Of a stretch of DNA of 53,119 nucleotides, positions 34,464-42,850 are shown piece after piece. Under the pieces are notes generated by a model. The model searched no databases. It was not told where the DNA came from and saw nothing but the letters and a program-made list of their open reading frames with translations. This stretch comes from an uncultured Bacilli bacterium (GTDB lineage: Bacteria > Bacillota_I > Bacilli_A > RF39 > UBA660): contig CANQSQ010000008.1 of NCBI GenBank assembly GCA_947626565.1, positions 1 to 53,119 on the forward strand, in the 5' to 3' direction. Both the position numbers and the translations under genes were made by a program. Each line of letters starts with the position of its first letter. The first letter of the stretch is position 1.

Positions 34464-34507
34464 AATGGTGTTTAATTGATAAATTTAAGGTACTAGGAGT
34501 GTATACA

Positions 34508-35173
34508 ATGGATGAAGCAATAGAAAATTTTAAAGAACAACATATTAATAATTATCGAAAGGCTATCTTAGAAAATATAAAGAATAATACTAATATCTTA
34601 GTTGATGAAGATATTATGTCTTTAGTAAAAAAACCACCATTAGACTCAATGGATTTAATAAAAATGAAATTTTTGGATGTAGCCAAGAAAAATAAAATCA
34701 TTTTAAACGTTGAAAAGATAGATAGTATCTTGGAAGAATATCGAAAAAAGGTTATTAAATATTTAGAAAAGATAAGAAAGTTGAGAATAGATACATTAGA
34801 TAAAAAAATTAATGATTTTAAAATTAGTAATGATACTGATGTTTTTAAAATTACTAAAAAGGATTTAAATGAAATTAATAAAAAGTGGAAAAAGGACATG
34901 AAGGAACAAATAAAGTTAGCTATAGACGATGTGATATTAAAGCAAATGGATGAGGTATTTGTTACGGAAATGGAAGTGGCTACAAAGAAAAAAATAACTG
35001 ATGAAATAGGAAAATATCTTCATAATTCTTATCAAAAACAAGTGTTAGAAAACATAGATTTTAAAGTCTTAGTAAAAGATACAACGTTGATTAATGGGAT
35101 AAAAGAACAAGGTGAGAGATATCTATTTACATTATCTAATTCGCGATTATTAAATGAAAAGTTGGATAAATAG
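34508..35173 (+). CDS. Hypothetical helical Lys-rich protein
   Basis: Protein of 221 residues not recognised. Predicted almost wholly alpha-helical from the pattern, with many Lys, Ile and Asp residues. There are no cysteines, no signal peptide and no membrane segment, so it is probably cytosolic. The stretch at about residues 75-140 could form a coiled coil. The start is placed at the ATG eight bases after TAGGAG; a GTG nine bases earlier sits directly on that site and is less likely. It follows mfd by 44 bp, probably in the same transcript, and is closed by a terminator before spoVT. Bacillus has no gene here. Confidence 0.8.
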   Translation: MDEAIENFKEQHINNYRKAILENIKNNTNILVDEDIMSLVKKPPLDSMDLIKMKFLDVAKKNKIILNVEKIDSILEEYRKKVIKYLEKIRKLRIDTLDKKINDFKISNDTDVFKITKKDLNEINKKWKKDMKEQIKLAIDDVILKQMDEVFVTEMEVATKKKITDEIGKYLHNSYQKQVLENIDFKVLVKDTTLINGIKEQGERYLFTLSNSRLLNEKLDK

Positions 35174-35180
35174 AAGTAGA

Positions 35181-35207
35181 AAGTAAACAGTAAAAGTTTA
35201 CTTTTTT
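35181..35207 (+). terminator. Terminator of the tadA/dnaX-to-mfd gene run
   Basis: An eight-base stem AAGTAAAC/GTTTACTT with a seven-base loop is followed by a T tract. Confidence 0.75.
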
Positions 35208-35240
35208 GGTGGAAAAATAGTAAGTATAAATATAGAAAAA

Positions 35241-35264
35241 TTCTTCAAACTATATATTGAAGAA
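35241..35264 (+). promoter_or_regulatory. Inverted repeat before the spoVT ribosome binding site
   Basis: TTCTTCAA and TTGAAGAA are perfect eight-base arms around eight bases. The right arm abuts the AGGAG ribosome binding site. It may be an operator or an RNA hairpin limiting translation. Confidence 0.4.
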
Positions 35265-35276
35265 GGAGAGAGATTT

Positions 35277-35804
35277 ATGAAAGCAACGGGAGTAGTTAGA
35301 AGAATAGATGAATTGGGACGTATTGTGGTACCTAAGGAATTAAGAAGAACTTTAGGAATAAAGAATGGGGAACAATTAGAAATATTCTTAGAAAATGAAA
35401 GTATTATTTTAAAGAAATTTTCTAATTTTAATAGATTAGGTGAACTAGCTAATAGTTTTGTGGATGTTATTAGTAATATTTTTAATAAAAATATATTTAT
35501 TACGGATAGAGAGAAGGTAATTGCGGTTTCTAGTAAATATAAAGATTATTTATTAAAAAAAGTATCTGATTATGTAGAAAAGTTGATGTTAGAAAGAAAA
35601 AGAATTGTGGAAAATAATTTTTTGGAAGTAAAATTTGTGGAAGAAATATATGAAAATATGTCTTTTGTTATCTATCCTATAATTGTAAATAGTGATGTCA
35701 TAGGAGTAGTTGGTTTGTTTTCGGATAAAAATAAATGTAATGAATTAGACGAAAATTTGGCAGATTTGATTGTTAAATTTTTGACTAAAGTGGTTGAAGA
35801 ATAA
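35277..35804 (+). CDS. spoVT: Stage V sporulation regulator SpoVT
   Basis: AbrB-family transcription factor of 175 residues that tunes sigmaG-dependent genes in the forespore. Seen: N-terminal swapped-hairpin AbrB domain (MKATGVVRRIDELGRIVVPK through about residue 45) and a C-terminal GAF-like domain (residues about 55-175). That two-domain layout separates SpoVT from the 94-residue AbrB. It comes after the mfd segment, as in Bacillus. Its presence is strong evidence for endospore formation. Confidence 0.94.
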   Translation: MKATGVVRRIDELGRIVVPKELRRTLGIKNGEQLEIFLENESIILKKFSNFNRLGELANSFVDVISNIFNKNIFITDREKVIAVSSKYKDYLLKKVSDYVEKLMLERKRIVENNFLEVKFVEEIYENMSFVIYPIIVNSDVIGVVGLFSDKNKCNELDENLADLIVKFLTKVVEE

Positions 35805-35821
35805 AAAATATATGTTATAAT
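35794..35821 (+). promoter_or_regulatory. Promoter of the metG T-box leader
   Basis: TTGAAG, 16 bases, TATAAT with a TATGT extension before the -10. The -35 lies in the end of spoVT. Confidence 0.6.
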
Positions 35822-35827
35822 AGCTAT

Positions 35828-36060
35828 AGTTTTAAATGTTGAGATGAAGAGTTTTATAATTAAAAGTTTATAATAGAGATCTCAGAGTGGTGAAAATGAG
35901 AATAAAATGGTTATAAAATATGGCTTTTGAACTGCTATATCGATAGGTAGGTATAGACGTAGATAGGCGTTAACTATTTAAGTGTATAATAAAAGTTATT
36001 ATAAAATAGGGTGGTACCGCGATGAATTGTCGTCCTTATGTTATAATAACTTTTTTTGTA
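35828..36060 (+). promoter_or_regulatory. T-box riboswitch controlling metG
   Basis: The T-box sequence AGGGTGGTACCGCG (36008-36021) is exact. Downstream, GTTATTATAA (35995-36004) can pair with TTATAATAAC (36041-36050), followed by seven T, to make the terminator that competes with the antiterminator. The upstream part from about 35828 would be Stem I. AUG triplets at 35895, 35907 and 35920 are candidates for the methionine specifier; I cannot choose without folding. The leader reads uncharged tRNA-Met and lets metG transcription continue. Confidence 0.9.
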
Positions 36061-36072
36061 AGGAGTGAGTAG

Positions 36073-37608
36073 ATGAAAGAAAAGTATTATATATCAACAG
36101 CAATTGCGTATACTTCAGATAAACCTCATATAGGAAATACTTATGAGATAGTTTTGGCAGATGCTATTGCGAGATTTAAACGATTACAAGGATATGATGT
36201 GTATTTTCAAACAGGAACAGATGAACATGGTGAAAAAATTGAATTAAAAGCAAAAGAAGCTAATCTTACACCACAAGAATATGTTGATAATGAAGTAGGA
36301 GTTATAAAATATATTTGGGATTTGATGAATACTAGTTATGATAGGTTTGTTAGAACAACAGATCCTAATCATGAAAGAGTAGTCCAACATATTTTTAAGT
36401 ATATGTATGATAAAGGTGATATTTATAAGGGAGAGTATAAGGGACTTTATTGTACACCTTGTGAATCTTTTTGGACAGAAAGTCAGTTAATAGATGGCAA
36501 ATGTCCTGATTGTGGAAGAGAAGTTGAACCTAAAGAAGAAGAGGCTTATTTCTTTAGATTGTCAAAGTATCAACAACAATTAGAAGATTATATTGAAAAT
36601 CATCCTGAATTTATTCAGCCAGTAGCTCGTAAAAATGAGATGATTAATAACTTTATTAAACCTGGTTTGCAAGATTTATGTGTTTCAAGGACATCTTTTA
36701 AATGGGGAATTCCAGTTGATTTTGATGATAAACATATCGTTTATGTTTGGTTGGATGCTTTAACAAATTATATTACGAATATAGGTTTTGACTTTGATGA
36801 ATCAACAGAAGAATTTACATATAAGTGGCCAGCTGATTTGCATTTGATTGGAAAAGATATTATTAGATTTCATACAATTTATTGGCCTTGTTTCTTAATG
36901 AGTTTAGGTTTAGAATTACCAAAACAGGTATTTGGACATCCTTGGTTATTGATGAATTCTGATAAAATGAGTAAATCAAAAGGAAATATAATATATGCTG
37001 ATGATTTAGTGGAAAAATTTGGAGTAGATGCGGTAAGATTTTACTTATTACATGAAATACCTTTTGCGAGTGATGGAACGATATCTTATGATTTAGTTGT
37101 GGAAAAAATAAATTCTGATTTGGCTAATGTATTAGGAAATTTAGTACAAAGAACGATATCAATGGGACATAAATATTTTAATGGTATTGTAGAAAATAAA
37201 GGTACTAATGAGGAGATTGATAATAGTTTTCTTGAAAGTGTAAATAATTTAAAGATTATGACTGCTCAAAAGATGGATAAATTACAAGTAAGTGACGCTA
37301 TTACGGAAATATTTAATGTTTTAAGGGCTAGTAATAAGTATATCGATGAAACAATGCCTTGGGTACTAGCAAAAGATGAAAATAAGAAGAATAGACTAGA
37401 AACAGTTTTATATAATTTATTAGAGTCTATTAGAGTGTGTGCATTGTTGTTGAGTCCATTTATGCCAAGTACTAGTGAAAATATTATTAAGCAAATTAAT
37501 TGTGGTTGTGAGGATTTAAATTTTGTTCCTAATAATAAATATGTTTTAAATGAGGCTAAGATATTATTTCAAAGGATAGATAAAGAACAATTAAAAGATG
37601 AAAAGTAA
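36073..37608 (+). CDS. metG: Methionyl-tRNA synthetase
   Basis: Class I synthetase of 511 residues that charges tRNA-Met. Seen: the HIGH-type motif PHIGNTYE, a zinc knuckle with four cysteines (CTPCES and CPDCGRE), the KMSKSKGN motif, and an anticodon-binding helical domain. The C-terminal EMAP/tRBD tRNA-binding domain found in the roughly 650-residue Bacillus enzyme is absent. A strong AAGGAGTGAG site precedes the start, after the T-box. Confidence 0.96.
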   Translation: MKEKYYISTAIAYTSDKPHIGNTYEIVLADAIARFKRLQGYDVYFQTGTDEHGEKIELKAKEANLTPQEYVDNEVGVIKYIWDLMNTSYDRFVRTTDPNHERVVQHIFKYMYDKGDIYKGEYKGLYCTPCESFWTESQLIDGKCPDCGREVEPKEEEAYFFRLSKYQQQLEDYIENHPEFIQPVARKNEMINNFIKPGLQDLCVSRTSFKWGIPVDFDDKHIVYVWLDALTNYITNIGFDFDESTEEFTYKWPADLHLIGKDIIRFHTIYWPCFLMSLGLELPKQVFGHPWLLMNSDKMSKSKGNIIYADDLVEKFGVDAVRFYLLHEIPFASDGTISYDLVVEKINSDLANVLGNLVQRTISMGHKYFNGIVENKGTNEEIDNSFLESVNNLKIMTAQKMDKLQVSDAITEIFNVLRASNKYIDETMPWVLAKDENKKNRLETVLYNLLESIRVCALLLSPFMPSTSENIIKQINCGCEDLNFVPNNKYVLNEAKILFQRIDKEQLKDEK

Positions 37609-37637
37609 TTTATGTTTAAAGCATATGTTACTTTTTT
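37601..37637 (+). terminator. Terminator after metG
   Basis: AAAAGTAA and TTACTTTT arms with additional inner pairing, followed by T. The metG stop codon lies inside the stem. Confidence 0.6.
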
Positions 37638-37660
37638 ACTTTTATATAGGAGGATAAAAT

Positions 37661-38419
37661 ATGTATATTGATACACATTGTCATTTAAGTAAAGACGATT
37701 ATGATGATATAAGTAATGTTGTCAAAGAAAATAGGGAAAATGGTATAGATAAAATGGTTATTTCAGGTTGTTCAAAAGAAAGTATTAAAGAAGCTATGGA
37801 ATATGCTCGGGAATATGATAATATTTATGTTACGATTGGGTATCATCCAGAAGAAGTGGATAAAGTAAATAAAGATGATCTTTTGGCATTAGATAAATTA
37901 TTAGGACAAGGACATAAGAAAATTGTGGGTGTTGGAGAAATAGGTTTAGATTTTCATTATGATAAAGATAAAAAGAATGAACAAATTAACTTGTTTGAAC
38001 AACAATTAAAGTTAGCTGAAAAATGGGATTTGCCAGTAGTTATTCATAGTAGGGATGCTACTATGGAAACGATTAATTGTTTAAAAAAATTTAATGTTAA
38101 AGGAATTATTCATTGTTTTGGGGGAAGTTTAGAGACTGCTAAAATATATATAAAAATGGGATTTAAGTTAGGAATAGGTGGAATAATTACGTTTAAAAAT
38201 AGTAATTTATATAAAGTAGTACAAGAAATTGGAATAGAGAATATAGTATTAGAGACAGATAGTCCTTATTTAACACCTGAACCTTATAGAGGAAAAAAGA
38301 ATAGTTCTAAGTATATTCCATTAATTGCGCAAAGAATAAGTGAAGTATGTCAGGTTAGTGTAGATGAAGTAGGTAGAGTTACTAGTAATAATGCTAAAAC
38401 ATTGTTTGACTTGAATTAA
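37661..38419 (+). CDS. tatD: TatD-family metal-dependent DNase
   Basis: TIM-barrel hydrolase of 252 residues. Seen: metal site HxH in DTHCHLS, GEIGLDFHYD, PVVIHSRDA, IIHCFGG, and the terminal ETDSPYLTPEPYRG. The gene follows metG, as yabD follows metS in Bacillus. An AGGAGG site lies upstream. Confidence 0.95.
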   Translation: MYIDTHCHLSKDDYDDISNVVKENRENGIDKMVISGCSKESIKEAMEYAREYDNIYVTIGYHPEEVDKVNKDDLLALDKLLGQGHKKIVGVGEIGLDFHYDKDKKNEQINLFEQQLKLAEKWDLPVVIHSRDATMETINCLKKFNVKGIIHCFGGSLETAKIYIKMGFKLGIGGIITFKNSNLYKVVQEIGIENIVLETDSPYLTPEPYRGKKNSSKYIPLIAQRISEVCQVSVDEVGRVTSNNAKTLFDLN

Positions 38420-38469
38420 TTTTTATGATAATCTTATAGGTAATGATAGGGGTATTTTGAGAGGTAGTG

Positions 38470-39045
38470 ATGCGTATAAATAAATTTAAAAAGACCGTTA
38501 TTACCTTGAATTTCTTAGTACTTATAGCGCTGATTTTAGGATATGTGATGTTTTTTGGTCCAGAAAGGGACTTAAAAGGAAATGGTACAGTAAATGTCGA
38601 TTTTAAATTAGGAAATAACATAAAGCTTAAAAATATATTGGCTGTTACGGATACAGTTGGAAAAAAATTGACGGGCGAAGGTACTCGAGATGGTATTCAG
38701 GGATATTTGGAATTTACCGTTAATGAAGCTAGTAATAGAAATGTTAATTATGAAATATATGTAACTAAAGATACTAGTGCAAATGAGATTAATAGTGATT
38801 ATATAAAACTTTATTTAACAGATGGAGAAGATGAACCGGTTAAAGGGTTTCAAAAAAATTATATACCTAGTTTTGATAGTTTAAAGGTGGCAAGTGATAA
38901 TCCAAATGGTAAAGTCTTATATAGGGGAAAAATTAGTCCATCAGAGGAGAAAAATTTTAAGTTACGTGTTTGGTTATCAGACTCTAGTCCGATTGAGAAA
39001 GATGAAAAAGATTTTTCATTAAATGTAGGCGTAAGAACTGATTAA
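38470..39045 (+). CDS. Membrane-anchored extracytoplasmic protein, SipW-module type (copy 1)
   Basis: Protein of 191 residues with a basic N terminus and one hydrophobic segment (residues about 10-30), then an extracytoplasmic part rich in beta-strand pattern. Clearly related to the next gene: both have TDxVGxK, FTV, a YEIYV motif, an IN-x-D-x-I-x-L/I-YL block, VLYxG, and R-x-W-x-SD near the end. The family is not recognised with certainty. The context and architecture resemble TasA/CalY-type surface proteins processed by SipW. It starts 50 bp after tatD with GAGAGG before the ATG; an alternative GTG lies directly before. Confidence 0.75.
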   Translation: MRINKFKKTVITLNFLVLIALILGYVMFFGPERDLKGNGTVNVDFKLGNNIKLKNILAVTDTVGKKLTGEGTRDGIQGYLEFTVNEASNRNVNYEIYVTKDTSANEINSDYIKLYLTDGEDEPVKGFQKNYIPSFDSLKVASDNPNGKVLYRGKISPSEEKNFKLRVWLSDSSPIEKDEKDFSLNVGVRTD

Positions 39046-39074
39046 AAAGAATAGAAAGGAATTAATTTAAAATT

Positions 39075-39680
39075 ATGAAGGAAGAGAAAAAAAATAATTC
39101 TAAAAGTTTTGTATGTATAATTGTCGTAATATGTTTAGTTTTTGCTTGTGTGTTAGGAATAAGTATTTTTATGTTTTTAAAACAAGAACCTAAAGAGATA
39201 AATAAAAAGTATGATGGTGGAGAGATAGAATTAACATATGCCGATGATAGTAATATTTTTAGTATTACAAAGGCTACTCCTACTACTGATGCTGTTGGAA
39301 TGAAAATGGATAAAGAAGATCAATATTTTGATTTTACAGTAGATTCTACTTTTGATTCGGCTTTAGAAATTGATTACGAAATTTATGTGGAAAAGGTAGG
39401 AGATACTTCTACAATTAATGATGAAGATATTAGAATATATTTAGAAAAACAAAATAGTGGTACTTATGAGAGTGTATTTGAACCTAAGGAATTTAAAGGG
39501 TTAAAGAAAAAAAGTGCTTTAGGTACGCCTAAGGATGCTATGGTATTATATAGTGGTAATACTACAGTGGATGTTTCAGAAAATTATCGGCTTAGAATGT
39601 GGATGTCTGATAAGGCAGCTAATAGTAGTACTTCTAATGATTATACGGTAGAAGTTCACGTTATTGGAAAAGCAAAATAG
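39075..39680 (+). CDS. Membrane-anchored extracytoplasmic protein, SipW-module type (copy 2)
   Basis: Protein of 201 residues: lysine-rich start, a hydrophobic segment (about residues 12-32), then a soluble beta-rich domain. It shares the motif set of the gene before it (TDAVGMK, FTV, DYEIYVEK, YLEKQ, VLYSG, LRMWMSD), showing tandem duplication and divergence. Like copy 1 it could be a secreted filament or matrix subunit cleaved by the adjacent SipW-type peptidase. That role is inference. Thirty bp separate the two copies and a terminator follows. Confidence 0.75.
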   Translation: MKEEKKNNSKSFVCIIVVICLVFACVLGISIFMFLKQEPKEINKKYDGGEIELTYADDSNIFSITKATPTTDAVGMKMDKEDQYFDFTVDSTFDSALEIDYEIYVEKVGDTSTINDEDIRIYLEKQNSGTYESVFEPKEFKGLKKKSALGTPKDAMVLYSGNTTVDVSENYRLRMWMSDKAANSSTSNDYTVEVHVIGKAK

Positions 39681-39703
39681 GATGTAAAGCATTCTATTTT
39701 TTT
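39674..39703 (+). terminator. Terminator before sipW
   Basis: An 11-base stem AAAATAGGATG/CATTCTATTTT with one G-U pair, overlapping the stop codon of copy 2, followed by a T tract. Confidence 0.7.
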
Positions 39704-39737
39704 TGTTAAGTACTAGTTTTTTTAATTTGATTAGTAT

Positions 39738-39743
39738 TATAAT
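39738..39743 (+). promoter_or_regulatory. -10 box for sipW-ksgA
   Basis: A perfect TATAAT 20 bases before the chosen sipW start; the -35 is not clear. Confidence 0.45.
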
Positions 39744-39762
39744 GAAAATAGGATGTGGTTTC

Positions 39763-40398
39763 ATGGGTGCAATTGTACAAATTGCTAGAGTGGATATAGA
39801 AGAGGAAAAATTAACACCTTTGCAGAAGATTTTTTTCTATACACATTTAGTAACAAAATCATTTTTGATTGCTATATTAATATTAATGATTGTTATAAGT
39901 TTATTTTTGGTAATTTATTTTGGTGATATTTTATATAATGTCAAAAGAGGAAACTATAAGAGTCCTTTATTTAGTGCATATGTTATTGTTTCTCCAAGTA
40001 TGGTACCTACAATAAAAGTTAATGATGCTATAATTATAAAGCGAGTTAAAGCTGAGAGTTTAAAGCTAGGCGATATAATTACATTTAAGAATGATGAATT
40101 AAATGTAGATGGATATACAATTACGCATAGGATTGTAGGAAAACAATTATCAACAACTGGTGAGTTAATTTTTAGAACTAAGGGAGATAATAATAATGTT
40201 GAAGATGATGGCTTGGTACGACCTAATGATGTATATGGTAAAGTAATTTTAAAAATACCAAAACTAGGTTATATTCAACAATTTGTTTCGAAGCCAAGTG
40301 GTTTTTTGATATGTATATTAGTACCAACAATTATTTTGATTGTTTCTGATGGTTTAAGAATTGTGTGGGCATTAAAAAAGAAAAAGAGATTAGCTTAA
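39763..40398 (+). CDS. sipW: Signal peptidase I of the SipW (ER) type
   Basis: Membrane serine protease of 211 residues. Seen: one N-terminal membrane segment (about residues 30-55), the catalytic serine motif VSPSMVPTI, and ITHRIVG, where the ER/SipW class has histidine instead of the bacterial lysine base. GDNNNVEDDG is the terminal catalytic box and a second hydrophobic segment follows. SipW in Bacillus processes TasA and TapA matrix proteins. The start is the ATG after AGGATG; an upstream TTG reading of 20 more residues would precede the -10 box. It follows two candidate substrates. Confidence 0.85.
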   Translation: MGAIVQIARVDIEEEKLTPLQKIFFYTHLVTKSFLIAILILMIVISLFLVIYFGDILYNVKRGNYKSPLFSAYVIVSPSMVPTIKVNDAIIIKRVKAESLKLGDIITFKNDELNVDGYTITHRIVGKQLSTTGELIFRTKGDNNNVEDDGLVRPNDVYGKVILKIPKLGYIQQFVSKPSGFLICILVPTIILIVSDGLRIVWALKKKKRLA

Positions 40399-40465
40399 AT
40401 GGAAATTTAGTTAATAGCTTTTTTTTTCGTTAAATTTAGTTTAAAATATTTGTATTGGTGGTAGT

Positions 40466-41269
40466 ATGGAAAATTATAATGTTAAATTTAAAAAGAAATT
40501 GGGACAAAATTTTTTGAAAGATAATAGTATTGTGAAAAAGATTGTTCGTCTTGCTGAATTGGATGATGATTCTTTAGTTATTGAAGTAGGACCAGGTGGT
40601 GCTATTATGACTAAGGAGCTTGCTAAATATGCTAGAAATGTGTTGGCTTATGAAGTGGATAATGATTTAAAAGATGAATTACAAAGAAAATTGAGTGATT
40701 TTAATAATATTGATATTTTGTTTAAAGACTTTTTAGAGGCTGATTTGGAAAGTGATATAAGAAATTATAAGTATAAAAAGATTTTTTTTATAAGTAATGT
40801 TCCATATTATATTACGACACCTATTGTTTTAAAATTAATAAAAAGTAAAATTAAGTTTGAAAAAATAATAATGATGGTTCAAAGAGAAGTAGGTGAAAGG
40901 TTTTCAGGTACTTGTGGAAAAAAAGATTATGGTTCTATTACAGTATTATTAAATTATTTTTATGATGTAAAATTAGAATTTTTAGTTTCAAGAAAAGAAT
41001 TTATTCCAGAACCAAAGGTAGATAGTGTAGTAATATCATTTACAGAAAAACAAAATAAATTAAAGGTAGATAATTTTTTGTTTTTTGAAAAGTTTGTTAA
41101 AGATAGTTTTCAATTTAAAAGAAAAAATTTGCGTAATAATTTAAAGTATTATGATTTAGATATAATTGAGATGATTCTTAAGAAATATGGATTTGATTTA
41201 AGTGTAAGAGCTGAAGCTTTAAAATATGAAATTTTTGTAGAATTAGCTAACGCTTTGTATAAGAAATAA
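40466..41269 (+). CDS. ksgA: 16S rRNA dimethyladenosine transferase KsgA
   Basis: Methyltransferase of 267 residues that dimethylates the two adenines of the 3' hairpin of 16S rRNA. Seen: KKKLGQNFLKD, EVGPGGAIMTKEL, and the target motif NVPYYITTP (family NLPYY). C-terminal helical domain present. In Bacillus the RNase M5 gene rnmV precedes ksgA; here the SipW module takes that place. Confidence 0.96.
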   Translation: MENYNVKFKKKLGQNFLKDNSIVKKIVRLAELDDDSLVIEVGPGGAIMTKELAKYARNVLAYEVDNDLKDELQRKLSDFNNIDILFKDFLEADLESDIRNYKYKKIFFISNVPYYITTPIVLKLIKSKIKFEKIIMMVQREVGERFSGTCGKKDYGSITVLLNYFYDVKLEFLVSRKEFIPEPKVDSVVISFTEKQNKLKVDNFLFFEKFVKDSFQFKRKNLRNNLKYYDLDIIEMILKKYGFDLSVRAEALKYEIFVELANALYKK

Positions 41270-41291
41270 AAAATAGTATATTTTCTTGGGT

Positions 41292-41322
41292 AAGAGATAG
41301 TTTAGTACTATTTCTTTTTTTT
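41292..41322 (+). terminator. Terminator after ksgA
   Basis: A ten-base stem AAGAGATAGT/ACTATTTCTT with one G-U pair, followed by at least six T. Confidence 0.75.
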
Positions 41323-41352
41323 GAGTCATAAAATAAAGGGGGAGATGAAGAG

Positions 41353-42135
41353 ATGAATTTTAAAGTAGGAGATACGGTGACAAGAATATCTCATCAACAT
41401 GATATTTTGTTTAAAATTACTGAAATTGATAAAGATATTGTTTATTTAAAAGGTGTTGATTTACGTTTACTAGCTGATAGTAATATAGATGATTTAGTTA
41501 AAGCTGAAGCTGATAATAAAATGGAAGATAAAAAGATAATTGAAACTAATTTACGTACGCTAAAAATGGATAGAAATAAATATTTTTATTTACCTGGAAA
41601 AATATTACATATAGATGGTGATGAAGAGTATTTAGAAAGATGTATGAGTTTTTATGATAGTTTAGGTGTTAAAGCAAATGGTTTGACTTTAGCTGAAGTA
41701 GAAATGTCAAATAAAATTATGCCTTTGGTTAAGGAATTTCGACCTGATATTGTTGTGATAACAGGACATGATGCTTATTATGCTAAAAAGAACGATAAAA
41801 AGAGTTTAGATAGTTATCAGAACACAGCTAATTTTATTGCAGCTATTAAAGAAGTTAGAAAGTATGAAAAAAATCAAGATAAGTTAATTATTATTGCTGG
41901 AGCATGTCAGTCTAATTATGAGGAATTGATTAAAGCCGGAGCTAATTTTGCTTCAAGTCCTAAAAGGATAAATATACATGCTTTAGATCCCGCTATTATT
42001 GCTTCATCGTTAGCTTTGGCTGATAGAAATCAAAGTATTGATTTAATAGGGATGATAGAAAAAACAAAATATGGTAGTGATGGAATGGGAGGAATAATTA
42101 CGAATGGAACTATGTATGTGGGGTATCCTAGATGA
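41353..42135 (+). CDS. yabG: Sporulation-specific protease YabG
   Basis: Cysteine protease (family U57) of 260 residues that trims spore coat proteins in Bacillus and Clostridium. Seen: an SH3-like N-terminal region (VTRISHQHDILFKI), HIDGDEEYLERC in the middle, the VITGHDAYY and IIAGACQSNYEEL blocks that carry the conserved His and Cys, and an C-terminal tail TNGTMYVGYPR. Overlaps veg by four bases (ATGA). ksgA-yabG-veg order matches Bacillus. Confidence 0.95.
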   Translation: MNFKVGDTVTRISHQHDILFKITEIDKDIVYLKGVDLRLLADSNIDDLVKAEADNKMEDKKIIETNLRTLKMDRNKYFYLPGKILHIDGDEEYLERCMSFYDSLGVKANGLTLAEVEMSNKIMPLVKEFRPDIVVITGHDAYYAKKNDKKSLDSYQNTANFIAAIKEVRKYEKNQDKLIIIAGACQSNYEELIKAGANFASSPKRINIHALDPAIIASSLALADRNQSIDLIGMIEKTKYGSDGMGGIITNGTMYVGYPR

Positions 42136-42344
42136 CAATAGGTATGATAAAAAAGCTAGTTTATGATAATAAAGGGATAGAACATTCTTTTCGTTTTAAG
42201 GGAGCTCGTAATCAAATAGAAGAATTTAGTGGTATTATTACAGATATATATCCAGCTATTTTTATTGTTAAACTAAATGACTCTAAAATTAGGTCATTTA
42301 CTTATAGTGATCTTTTGATTAATAATTTGAAGATTATTAATTAA
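42132..42344 (+). CDS. veg: Veg family protein
   Basis: Protein of 70 residues of the Veg family. Seen: FRFKGARNQIEEFSGIITDIYPAIFIVKL, which aligns with the RRK-x-E-x-SGIL-x-ETYPSVFVIQL pattern of Bacillus Veg, and a final SFTYSDLL. Veg influences biofilm matrix expression and germination in Bacillus, though no biochemical activity is established. Coupled to yabG through ATGA. Confidence 0.88.
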   Translation: MTIGMIKKLVYDNKGIEHSFRFKGARNQIEEFSGIITDIYPAIFIVKLNDSKIRSFTYSDLLINNLKIIN

Positions 42345-42423
42345 GAAAATGTCCATTAGAAAGAGAAAAAGGAATTGTTTTTATTTTTTAAGATAAAATA
42401 ATTAATTTATGTAAATAAATATA

Positions 42424-42480
42424 TTGCATTTTCAAATTTATTATTATAAAATATTTTTATAAAGTGCATATACTTTATAA
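42424..42480 (+). promoter_or_regulatory. spoVG promoter and 5' hairpin
   Basis: TTGCAT, 17 bases, TAAAAT (42424-42452) is a candidate promoter. Immediately downstream, TTATAAAGT (42457-42465) and ACTTTATAA (42472-42480) form a perfect nine-base hairpin right before the GGGAGGA ribosome binding site, typical of a 5' stabilising hairpin. No clear sigmaH match was seen. Confidence 0.5.
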
Positions 42481-42495
42481 GGGAGGAATATTCGT

Positions 42496-42774
42496 ATGAA
42501 GATTACATCTGTAAATGTACGTAAGATTGAAAAAGAAGGATCTCGTATGAAAGGAATAGCTTCTGTCTTGTTAGATGATAGCTTTGCCGTACATGACATT
42601 CGTGTTATCGAGGGTGACAACGGTCTATTTATAGCAATGCCTAGCCGAAAGACTGCTAATGGTGGATATCGTGATATAGCTCATCCTATTAATCCTGAAG
42701 TTCGTGCCATGTTTGAAGATGCCATTTTAGAGGCATATGAAAACGCTGAAGATGTACCTACAGAAGAAGAATAA
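42496..42774 (+). CDS. spoVG: Septation/RNA-binding regulator SpoVG
   Basis: Protein of 92 residues with the canonical SpoVG sequence ([50 protein letters not shown]) and acidic tail. It affects asymmetric septation in Bacillus and binds RNA or DNA in several relatives. Codon choice is less AT-driven than its neighbours (many CGT and GTA), as for a highly expressed gene. It has its own leader and a strong terminator, so it is monocistronic. Confidence 0.97.
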   Translation: MKITSVNVRKIEKEGSRMKGIASVLLDDSFAVHDIRVIEGDNGLFIAMPSRKTANGGYRDIAHPINPEVRAMFEDAILEAYENAEDVPTEEE

Positions 42775-42779
42775 TTCTT

Positions 42780-42804
42780 AAACTACCATTTGGTAGTTTT
42801 TTTT
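42780..42804 (+). terminator. Terminator after spoVG
   Basis: AAACTACC-ATTT-GGTAGTTT followed by T: a strong compact hairpin. Confidence 0.85.
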
Positions 42805-42850
42805 AGCATAAATATACTTGTTTAAACATATTATTGGTTAGGAGGATAAT

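Noticed and set aside
39703-39762. TTG-initiated longer SipW
   Set aside because: This start lies upstream of the perfect -10 box and has no ribosome binding site.
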